A DNA stretch of 17,701 nt from Planctomycetes bacterium UBA1135 (GTDB lineage: Bacteria > Planctomycetota > UBA1135): the NCBI GenBank assembly GCA_002311925.1, contig DCAK01000085.1, forward strand, positions 316 through 18,016, given 5' to 3'. Every line of letters starts with the position of its first letter. The stretch's first letter is position 1. The position numbers were made by a program, and so were the translations under genes. The notes beneath the pieces are model-generated. The model saw only the letters and a list, made by a program, of their open reading frames with translations, was not told where the DNA came from and ran no database searches. Shown piece by piece: positions 7,227 through 13,895 of this stretch.

Positions 7227-7235
7227 ATTCTAGCA
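7227..7235 (-). promoter_or_regulatory. Possible extended -10 promoter of thrS
   Basis: On the minus strand TGCTAGAAT (7235-7227) matches an extended -10 box (TGnTATAAT with one change). It lies about 45 bp before the thrS ATG. A TTGCAT resembling a -35 box lies upstream at a long 20-bp spacing, overlapping the start of the divergent phosphatase gene. The divergent gap 7183-7252 has no other clear signal. Confidence 0.4.
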
Positions 7236-7252
7236 TCGGCCCCCGGCCATCC

Positions 7253-9661
7253 ATGCAACCTCCCACCCACCTCCTCCTCGGCATTTTTCTGCTCCTTTCG
7301 CCTTTCGGAGCCTGCCAGGAAGCCCTCAGTCCCGCTCCCTATCAGGACTCCTGGGCCGCTTCTCCCGACAGGCCCTGGCCCGGCAAGGATTGGGTCGCGA
7401 ATCGGGTTCAGGATTGGCGCATTCGGAGTGGACGCCTGGAATGCCTGACCGGACAGGACCGTTCAGCGGGAAGAACCGCCCATCTCCTGGTTCGTGAAGT
7501 CATGAGAGGCTTCACCGGGACGGTCCATCTCGGCGTCGACATCGAGGCCATGGACCCCGGCCCCCTCCGGGAAAGAGCCTGCGCCGGATTCCTTTTCGGA
7601 GTCGGCAATCCAGGCAACGACCCTCGAACGAGTGCCATGGTTCAACAGGTCCCGGCTCCGGGGGGAGGCCTCCTGGCCTCGGTCGACGCCGACGGAAAAC
7701 TGACCCTGAGAGATTTCTCCCAGGACCTCGAGAAGGCGGGTTCCTGGGTCCTTCCCGGAAATGTGGATTTCGGCTCCCTTCCTCTTCTCGCAGAGTCGAA
7801 TCAAACCATCCCCACGGACGCTTGGCCCTTGAGGCTGACCATGGATTTCGTGGACGAAGGAGGATTGACCCTCACCGCCCTTCAGGGAACGAAGGTGATG
7901 GCTCGCTTGGCTCTGGCCAACCTTCCCAGGGACCGGGTCGCCGGAGGGGTGGCTTTATTTTCGGCCAGGGGACCCGAGAAATCGAAGCGGGGCTTCGCCT
8001 TCTCCAAATTTTCCCTGGAAGGAGCCCACGGTTTCCCCGAGCGTGCCTTTGGCCCCGTCCTCGGAGTTCTCTACACCGTGGGTACCGACATGGACGGGGA
8101 ACGAGCTCTTCGTTTTTCTGCCCAATTGCCCGTCCTTGGCCCTGAAGAAAACCCCATCCTTGAACTGAAACTGGGAGGTGCCCCATCCCTTCCCGGAATC
8201 CTCTCGACCGATGGCAGCTGGACCTGCCGCTGGGTCCTTCCCGGATGGGAATTCAAGGAAGCCGTTTCCTGGACCCTCACCTATGAAGCCAAAGAAGTTC
8301 TGAAGGGGTCCATCCGGGCCGAGCCGGGTCCGGACGATGCATGGTCCCTCGCAGTCCTTTCCTGCGTCAAGCACCAGGTCGGCCGGGTCCGCTGGGATTC
8401 TCTCGGTCTCTGGTTCCCCCACGCCGACCTGGTGGAGCGACTGTCCACGCACGACCCCGACCTTCTGTATTTCGCCGGCGACCAACTCTACGAGGGTGAC
8501 ATCACCGGGACGGATCGCCGAAGCCCGGAAATCGCCATCATGGATTACCACACCCGTTGGCAGAGGTTCCTTTGGGCCTTCGGAGACCTCACCCTTTCCC
8601 GCCCCGCGGTGGTGGTTCCTGACGACCATGATGTCTTTCATGGGAACCTCTGGGGCGCGGGGGGAATCCGAGCCCAGGGCCCTGGGGGCCATGACGCCGG
8701 CGGCTACAAGATGCCCGCCGCCTTCCTCAAGGTGGTGCACGGAACCCAGACCGGCAACCTTCCCCCCACCCGGGTGAGCCCGGTCATCGGCCAGGGGGTC
8801 ACGACCTGGTCCACCGCCTTCTCCTGGGGGGGGGTCGATTTCTGCGTCCTTTCCGACCGGATGTGGAAAAGCTCTCCCGCGACCGCCGTTCCGGCCGGAA
8901 AGTTCCGCAACGGATGGTCGCAGGTGGACGGATTCGACCCCCGGGACGCGGATGTCCTCGGGGCGGTCCTTCTCGGCGAGGAACAGGAGGCCCTGCTGGA
9001 GGAATGGGGGTCCCGGACCCCGCCGGGAACCTGGACCAAGATTGTCCTTTCCCAGAGCCCCTTCGCCTGCCTCCACACTCTTCCCGGCAGGCCCAAGTCC
9101 GACCGCATGGTCACCTCCCTGGTGGTCCCCAAACCCGGGGAGTATCCGCCCAACGACCACCCGGTGATGGACGGCGACAGCAATGGCTGGCCCCAGACGG
9201 CCCGAAACCGCGCCGTTAGATTGCTGGCCCGCGCCGGCGCCCTCCATCTTGCGGGCGACCAACACCTGGGCACCGTGGCCTGGTACGGGTCGGAGGCCTT
9301 TCGGGATGGGACGGTGGCCTTCACTTCACCCGCCATGGGCAACACCTTTCCACGCAGGTGGATGCCGGTGGAGGAAGGGATGAACCGGAAGCCGGGCGCG
9401 CCCGCCTGGACCGGGGACTTCCATGAAGGCTTCGGCAACAAGGTCACGGTTCTGGCCGTCGCCAATCCCGTGGACGAGGGCCGCAAGCCCGAGCTCCTGT
9501 TCAATCGGGCGCCGGGGTACGGGATCGTGCGCCTGAACCCTGGAAAGAAAACCGTCCAACTCGAGGCCTGGCCCCGTTGGGCCGACCCGGCGGACCCGGC
9601 CCAAATGTTCCCCGGTTGGCCCCTGGTTCTTGGGCCGGATGGACGCCCTCTTTCCGACTAG
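7253..9661 (+). CDS. Secreted PhoD-like phosphatase with large N-terminal domain
   Basis: The 802-residue protein opens with a hydrophobic signal peptide (MQPPTHLLLGIFLLLSPFGA, then Cys21). The FGAC sequence is a weak lipobox, so either a lipoprotein or a cleaved secreted protein is possible. Residues of about 35-330 form a beta-rich region with DWRIRSGRLECL and GVALFSARG, reminiscent of concanavalin-like jelly-roll domains. The C-terminal half is a PhoD-type metallophosphatase: LAVLSC near 364, FAGDQLYEGD at 407-416, PDDHD at 456-460, SQSPFACLH, and LAGDQH at 667-671. The family hydrolyses phosphate mono- or diesters using Fe/Ca-type metal sites. I chose the ATG at 7253 because it starts the signal peptide; the longer frame is antisense to thrS. 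No Shine-Dalgarno site is visible. The thioredoxin-fold gene follows after 9 bp. The substrate is unknown. Confidence 0.85.
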   Translation: MQPPTHLLLGIFLLLSPFGACQEALSPAPYQDSWAASPDRPWPGKDWVANRVQDWRIRSGRLECLTGQDRSAGRTAHLLVREVMRGFTGTVHLGVDIEAMDPGPLRERACAGFLFGVGNPGNDPRTSAMVQQVPAPGGGLLASVDADGKLTLRDFSQDLEKAGSWVLPGNVDFGSLPLLAESNQTIPTDAWPLRLTMDFVDEGGLTLTALQGTKVMARLALANLPRDRVAGGVALFSARGPEKSKRGFAFSKFSLEGAHGFPERAFGPVLGVLYTVGTDMDGERALRFSAQLPVLGPEENPILELKLGGAPSLPGILSTDGSWTCRWVLPGWEFKEAVSWTLTYEAKEVLKGSIRAEPGPDDAWSLAVLSCVKHQVGRVRWDSLGLWFPHADLVERLSTHDPDLLYFAGDQLYEGDITGTDRRSPEIAIMDYHTRWQRFLWAFGDLTLSRPAVVVPDDHDVFHGNLWGAGGIRAQGPGGHDAGGYKMPAAFLKVVHGTQTGNLPPTRVSPVIGQGVTTWSTAFSWGGVDFCVLSDRMWKSSPATAVPAGKFRNGWSQVDGFDPRDADVLGAVLLGEEQEALLEEWGSRTPPGTWTKIVLSQSPFACLHTLPGRPKSDRMVTSLVVPKPGEYPPNDHPVMDGDSNGWPQTARNRAVRLLARAGALHLAGDQHLGTVAWYGSEAFRDGTVAFTSPAMGNTFPRRWMPVEEGMNRKPGAPAWTGDFHEGFGNKVTVLAVANPVDEGRKPELLFNRAPGYGIVRLNPGKKTVQLEAWPRWADPADPAQMFPGWPLVLGPDGRPLSD
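8826..8834 (+). repeat. Nine-G homopolymer inside the phosphatase gene
   Basis: Nine consecutive G encode Trp-Gly-Gly within the SWGGVDF segment. The reading frame is intact with nine. Tracts of this length can slip during replication or be miscounted during sequencing, so length variation here would truncate the enzyme before its last metal-site motifs. Confidence 0.6.
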
Positions 9662-9670
9662 ACTCCACTC

Positions 9671-10642
9671 ATGCTGATTCCCCTCCTTGCCCTTCCCCTC
9701 CTCATCCCTCAGGGAGAGGAGTCTTCAGTGAAGTCCGAGGACTTGGTGGCCGTCATCAACCAGGCCCAAAAGGAAGACAAGCGGGTCCTCTTGCGTTTCC
9801 AATCCAAACTTTGCGCCGATTCTCAGATCTTGAGCAAGCTGATCAAGAGGCGGAAGGTGGCCAAGGTTCTTGGGGATGAATATGTCCAGCTCGGAATCGA
9901 GGTGGGCTCATTGAACCAGAACATGAACATCGCCGAGGCTTTCGATGCCCCCTTGGTGGAAGTCGGAACCCCCTATCTCGTGGTTCTGGACTTCGGTGAA
10001 ATCATTGCCGCGGCGACCGCATCCCAACTCAAGAACGAAAAGACCGGCGTCCTCGACAGAGGAAAATTCCTCGCCTTTCTCAAGGAACACAGGGTTCCTC
10101 CCCCCGTCGCCCTTGATGTTCTTGAAGAAGCCCGCGCCCGAGCGGCGAAGCAAGGAAAGAACCTCTTCGTCCACATCGGCGCCCCGTGGTGAGGCTGGTG
10201 CGGCGTTCTCGAGGAGTTCCTCGAGCTTCCCAAGGTGGCCGACATCCTTTCCCGCGATTTCGTTTCGGTGAAGATCGACGAGGACCGCATGACCGGGGGC
10301 AAGGACACCGCCAACGCCTTGCGGGCGCATGCCGTCCAGGGAGGAATTCCCTGGTTCGTCTTTCTGGACCCGTCGGAGCGCGTCCTGTTCAGGGGCCCCG
10401 CCCCCGAAGAAGCGCCGGAGGGAACCCTCGGCCCCCTGCTGAGAAGGGATGAAGCCGTGCTGGCCACCGCCGACGGTCCGGATGGGAACGTGGGCTGTCC
10501 CATGACTCCGCCTGAGCGGGACTGGTTCCTCAAGTCGGTGCACCGCGCCCGGGTGACCCTCACCGGCGACGACATGGCGGCGCTTTCAGCCCAGCTTCTG
10601 GCCTTCGCCCGGAAGAAAATCGGCGAAAGGGCGGACGGCTAG
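9671..10642 (+). CDS. Double thioredoxin-fold selenoprotein (UGA = Sec, UGWC active site)
   Basis: This is one 323-residue gene read through an in-frame TGA at 10190-10192. The TGA falls in FVHIGAPW-U-GWCG, replacing the first Cys of a CGWC redox motif: Sec174, Cys177. After it the frame stays open for 149 codons with thioredoxin features, including the cis-Pro in GGIPWFVFLD (Pro227). A SECIS-like hairpin follows the TGA. An upstream thioredoxin-like domain (about 25-135) has a degenerate CADS motif (Cys48, Ser51) and its own cis-Pro (GTP, Pro101). The N-terminus LIPLLALPLLIP looks like a short signal peptide, so a secreted oxidoreductase is likely. An alternative GTG start at 9728 has a better ribosome site and would give a cytoplasmic form. 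It follows the phosphatase gene by 9 bp and overlaps murB tail-to-tail by 4 bp. A nonsense mutation is the main alternative. Confidence 0.82.
9711..9721 (+). promoter_or_regulatory. Strong ribosome binding site before an internal GTG
   Basis: AGGGAGAGGAG ends 6 nt before a GTG at 9728 that is in frame with the selenoprotein (codon 20). The upstream ATG at 9671 has no such site. The site either marks the true start, giving a protein without signal peptide, or is a chance Gly-Glu-Glu coding match (it encodes part of QGEES). Confidence 0.4.
10190..10225 (+). promoter_or_regulatory. Bacterial SECIS-like element following the in-frame UGA
   Basis: The TGA at 10190-10192 is followed by a perfect 7-bp hairpin: CTCGAGG (10208-10214), loop AGTT, CCTCGAG (10219-10225). 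The loop begins 22 nt after the TGA and has G as its second base, next to a U. As I recall the published bacterial SECIS model, the loop lies 16-37 nt after UGA, is 3-14 nt long and has a G in the first two positions; all three hold. The hairpin should recruit SelB with Sec-tRNA. It lies in coding sequence (LEEFLE), so part of the symmetry could be chance. Confidence 0.7.
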
Positions 10643-11532
10643 GCCGACCAGACCACCAATTCTCGGTGAAGGCGGATTCCGGAATCCTCCTCCACTGCCT
10701 TCTCCATCCTTAGGAGGAGGGTGACGACTTCGGAGGAAGTTCCCCCTCCTTCTTGAATCAGGAAGTTCGCGTGTTTCTCCGAAACCAGGATTCCGCCTTC
10801 CCTGGCCCCCTTGAGACCCGCGGCCTCGATGAGAGCTCCGGCCGAAGAATCTCCGGGAGGATTCTTGAAGGCGCAACCGGCGCTGGAAAGGGTCACCGGC
10901 TGGGTGTCCCTCTTGCGCCTGAGAAAGGACTCGATACGGGCTTGAATCTCCTTCTTCGGCGCCGGTTCGAGACGAAACAAGGCCTCAAGAACAACCGACC
11001 CATCGAGATTCCCGTCCCGGTATCCGGGCCCCACTTCACCCCGGGTCCGGGAGATGAGATCCCCATCCCGCAAGCGAAGGACGACTTCCTCCAGTGGGTC
11101 CCACATCCCCCATCCAGCCGTGCCCGCGTTCATGGCCAATCCTCCCCCCACGTGCCCCGGCACCCCCGCCAGATTTTCCATTCCCGACAGACCCGATTCG
11201 GCGGCTGCCCGCACCAACTGGGGAAGGGTCGCCCCCGCCCAGGCACGCAATCCATCTCCCTCCCGAAAGACCCTGCGCATGCCCCCCGTATGGATGACGG
11301 CCCCGCGAACCCCCTCGTCGGGTGGAAGAACATTCGCGCCCCCGCCCAACATCCGCCATGGAATCCCCTCCGCCTGGCATCGGTCGATGAGGGCGGCCAA
11401 ATCCTCGGGCCTTCCCGGCTCGAAGAAGAATTCAGCAGGACCTCCCACCCTCAGAGTGGTCCATTGGGAAAGAGGCTCCTCCCTCCGCAGGGGAACCTTT
11501 TCAGGCCAGGTTTCGGGCGAGGTTGTCAACAT
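10639..11532 (-). CDS. murB: UDP-N-acetylenolpyruvoylglucosamine reductase
   Basis: The 297-residue flavoprotein reduces UDP-GlcNAc-enolpyruvate to UDP-MurNAc with NADPH in the cytoplasm. FAD-binding motifs are visible: TTLRVGGPAEFFFEP (25-39), LGGGANVLPPDEG (62-74) and GVPGHVGGGLAMNAG (123-137). GYRDG (170-174) carries the conserved Tyr-Arg. The C-terminal part SSAGCAFKNPPGDSSAGALIEAAGLKG has Cys220 where E. coli uses Ser229 as proton donor, followed by HANFLIQ; this is the compact type II form. The ATG at 11532 overlaps murC by 32 bp; a longer in-frame start at 11595 would overlap by 95 bp, and AGGAG directly abuts this ATG, so the exact start is uncertain. It is the last gene of the cluster, and its end overlaps the convergent selenoprotein gene by 4 bp. 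Confidence 0.95.
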   Translation of the reverse strand: MLTTSPETWPEKVPLRREEPLSQWTTLRVGGPAEFFFEPGRPEDLAALIDRCQAEGIPWRMLGGGANVLPPDEGVRGAVIHTGGMRRVFREGDGLRAWAGATLPQLVRAAAESGLSGMENLAGVPGHVGGGLAMNAGTAGWGMWDPLEEVVLRLRDGDLISRTRGEVGPGYRDGNLDGSVVLEALFRLEPAPKKEIQARIESFLRRKRDTQPVTLSSAGCAFKNPPGDSSAGALIEAAGLKGAREGGILVSEKHANFLIQEGGGTSSEVVTLLLRMEKAVEEDSGIRLHRELVVWSA

Positions 11533-12835
11533 CTCCTGCGCCGAGGAAAAGGACGATGTCCCCCGGGAGGACCATCTCCCCAAGACGAGATTCAACCTTT
11601 TCCCTGGGAACGGGTCCAGCCAAGGGGCGCCCCGGAACCCTGGCTTCCAGGGCCGGAATCAATTCCTCCACGCTTGCCCGAACTTCCTCCGGGTCCCTTG
11701 CCCGATGGATTTCCAGAAGAAGGAGACTGTCGGCTTCATCCAGGGAAGGGGCGAATTGGTCTCGATAAGCGTGGAATCGCTGAGCTTGATGGGGTTGAAA
11801 GACCACCACCAACCTTTTCCCCGGCCAAGCTTCCCGAGCCGCCTGCAGGGTGGCTTCCACTTCGCGGGGATGATGGGCGTAATCTGAAACCACCAGGGCC
11901 CTTTGCCACTCGCCCACCGTTTCCATCCTCCGGGAAGCGCCTCGGAAATCGGCCAGGGCGGCCAGGACATCGTCTTCGGTCAACCCGAGAGAGGCAAGAA
12001 CCGAAGCGACCAGGGCGGCGTTCCGGCGATTGTGATGGCCGGGGAGACCAAGGGAGAGGTCGGCATCCAGGGGAGCGACCTTTTCCCATTCCCCCCGGGT
12101 TGCTTTGTGCAAATCAGGGGCTTCCGGGCCGGCAAAAACCTTGCCCGTTGCCGGAACGGAGGCGAGAAAGGCCTCGAAGGCTTCCTGGACCTCCGGAAGC
12201 CCGCCGGGATACGTGTCCGGATGTTCGGCGTCCACATTGAGCAGAACCACCTGCTCCGGAGCCATGGCAAGGAAGGAGCGCGCAAATTCACAGCTTTCCA
12301 CGATGAGGGGACTTCCCGGGGTTCCCCAGGAAGAAGAACCCGGAAGTTGGGGAACATCCGCCCCCACCAGCCACCCTGCATCCTTGCCGGCCCGGTGAAG
12401 CCCGAAGGCAATCCAAGAGGCCACCGTTGTCTTTCCGTGCGAACCGGCGACGGCGATGACGTGGCGAAGGCGAGAAACCTCGCCGAGAAAGTCTGAAAAA
12501 CGAAGGGCGCGGGCACCACTCGAAAGGGCGACCTGAAAGCCCTCGTCCTCCTCGGGAACCGCGGCGGAGCGGATGGCGAGGGAAACAGGGGGGAGGGCAT
12601 GGCCAGGGCCAGGGGGCTTCATCCCGGCGACGAGAAGAGGGTCGTTTGGATTCAATCCGGCTCTGTCTTCTCCCCAGATTTCCCAGCCTTCCGCAAGGAG
12701 CCAGGCGGCTGCGCCTCGCATTCCGCACCCACCCGCCCCGGCCAGATAGGCGGTCCGCCCTCCCGCCCCGGCGAGGGAATCCAGCGCCCCGTGGCCAGCC
12801 GGGACTGCCGTCTGTTCAGAGAGAAGGTGTTTCAC
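11501..12835 (-). CDS. murC: UDP-N-acetylmuramate-L-alanine ligase
   Basis: The 444-residue Mur ligase adds the first amino acid (L-Ala) of the stem peptide to UDP-MurNAc using ATP. The Rossmann motif LAGAGGCGMRGAAAWL (31-46) is followed by the ATP loop GSHGKTT at 131-137. HHNRRNAALVA marks the central domain, and YAHHPREVEATL is the MurC-specific C-terminal signature. I chose the GTG at 12835 because GGAGG lies 3 nt before it and because it follows the murG stop by 11 nt. The frame remains open far upstream, but that part is the antisense-phase shadow of murG. L-Ala is assumed from family; some MurCs prefer Ser or Gly. Confidence 0.95.
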   Translation of the reverse strand: MKHLLSEQTAVPAGHGALDSLAGAGGRTAYLAGAGGCGMRGAAAWLLAEGWEIWGEDRAGLNPNDPLLVAGMKPPGPGHALPPVSLAIRSAAVPEEDEGFQVALSSGARALRFSDFLGEVSRLRHVIAVAGSHGKTTVASWIAFGLHRAGKDAGWLVGADVPQLPGSSSWGTPGSPLIVESCEFARSFLAMAPEQVVLLNVDAEHPDTYPGGLPEVQEAFEAFLASVPATGKVFAGPEAPDLHKATRGEWEKVAPLDADLSLGLPGHHNRRNAALVASVLASLGLTEDDVLAALADFRGASRRMETVGEWQRALVVSDYAHHPREVEATLQAAREAWPGKRLVVVFQPHQAQRFHAYRDQFAPSLDEADSLLLLEIHRARDPEEVRASVEELIPALEARVPGRPLAGPVPREKVESRLGEMVLPGDIVLFLGAGDVDNLARNLA

Positions 12836-12846
12836 CGTCCTCCACT

Positions 12847-13893
12847 TTAGGCCGGGTGGGAGGCGATTTCCTCCAGGATTTCCGCCGCCTTGACCGCCCC
12901 ATCCCGAGGAGCCAAATCCTCGAGGACTGCTCTCATCGTTTCTCTGCGTCCTTCCGACTCGAACAAGCACAGGACCTCGGACGCGTCCTCTCCGGCAAGG
13001 GGTTCTTCGAGAACGACGGCACCCTGCCCAAGAAGGGAAGCGTTGTGAAACTGCTGGCGGTCTCGATGGTGGGGATAGGGAACGATGGCGGAAGGAAGCC
13101 GAAACAGGGCCAATTCGCCGATGGTCGCGGCCCCACCGCGGACGAGGGCAAGGTCGGCAGAGCTGTAGGCGGCGCCCATGTCGGGGCAGTGGCTCAGGAT
13201 GCGATGGGTGATGCCCTCCTTCGAGCACGCTTCCCGCACCTCCTCCCCCTTTCCTTCTCCCACAAGGGCGAGAATCTGGCCCCCGAGCGCGCTCAAACCC
13301 GGCACCAAGCCGGCGGCGAAAGCGTTCAACGCCCCTGCCCCCTGGCTGCCCCCCGCCACCAAGAGGGTGGGCCGAGAAGGGTCAAGACCCAGGCGGGCTC
13401 GCGCTTCTCCAGCCGGAATCGGCTTCAGGGATTTTCGACCCAGGGGGCCCACGCAGATGCCGCTCCTCAGCGAGGAAGCCGGACCGGGAAATTGGGTCAG
13501 GACTGCGCGAGCCCCGAACTGGAGAAGACGAACCGCTTTCCCCGGAACGGCGTTCCCTTCCAGGACGACCCTGGGGACTCGGCCAGGAACGCCAAGTGAA
13601 ACCACGCTTCCCGCTCCCCCGAGCGCCACCACGATGTCGGGGCGAAAAGACTTCGCGTGGTTCCGGGCCAGGAAAATTCCCGGCACGAGGGCGACCATCC
13701 GAGGAAGGCGGGTTCCTTCGAGGAGGAGGGAATGGGCGACCCTCCCCTCCAGGAATGGGGCCTCGGCAGGTCTCCCATTGACCAGGAAGAGGGTCTCCTG
13801 TCCCCGGTCCTCAAGAGCCTCAGCCAAACCAAGGGCCGGGGCCAGATGGCCACCCGTTCCTCCTCCGAGGAAGAGAATCCGCAGCCCACCCAT
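12847..13893 (-). CDS. murG: Lipid II synthase (UDP-GlcNAc transferase) MurG
   Basis: The 348-residue GT28 enzyme transfers GlcNAc to lipid I on the inner face of the cytoplasmic membrane. It has the N-terminal GGGTGGHLAPA loop (10-20), VALGGAGSVVSL in place of the usual GGYVS-type loop, and LEGNAVPGKAVRLL corresponding to the EQNxxPG segment. The UDP-sugar site is visible as VAGGSQGAGALN, VRGGAATIGELALF and VPYPHHRDRQQFHNA. I placed the start at ATG 13893, two bases after the stop of the LysM gene. A TTG at 13899 forming a TTGA overlap is an equally possible start and matches the style of nearby junctions. Confidence 0.95.
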   Translation of the reverse strand: MGGLRILFLGGGTGGHLAPALGLAEALEDRGQETLFLVNGRPAEAPFLEGRVAHSLLLEGTRLPRMVALVPGIFLARNHAKSFRPDIVVALGGAGSVVSLGVPGRVPRVVLEGNAVPGKAVRLLQFGARAVLTQFPGPASSLRSGICVGPLGRKSLKPIPAGEARARLGLDPSRPTLLVAGGSQGAGALNAFAAGLVPGLSALGGQILALVGEGKGEEVREACSKEGITHRILSHCPDMGAAYSSADLALVRGGAATIGELALFRLPSAIVPYPHHRDRQQFHNASLLGQGAVVLEEPLAGEDASEVLCLFESEGRRETMRAVLEDLAPRDGAVKAAEILEEIASHPA

Positions 13894-13895
13894 CG

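Noticed and set aside
8680..8700. 14-bp palindrome CCCAGGGCCCTGGG
   Set aside because: It lies within the phosphatase coding sequence in GC-rich context; no regulatory setting.
7955..9265. Minus-strand open frame of 436 codons
   Set aside because: It is antisense to the PhoD-like phosphatase and has the Gly/Pro/Arg composition of a shadow frame.
10190..10192. TGA as an ordinary stop or nonsense mutation splitting the thioredoxin gene into two ORFs
   Set aside because: The stop falls precisely at a redox Cys, the frame stays open and motif-bearing afterwards, and a SECIS-like hairpin follows. Kept as the main alternative but judged less likely.
10753..12240. Plus-strand open frame of 495 codons
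   Set aside because: It is antisense to murB and murC; the Pro/Arg-rich product has no motif.
12836..13228. N-terminal extension of about 131 residues on MurC
   Set aside because: This stretch is an out-of-phase reading of murG; the GTG at 12835 with a GGAGG site gives a normal MurC length.
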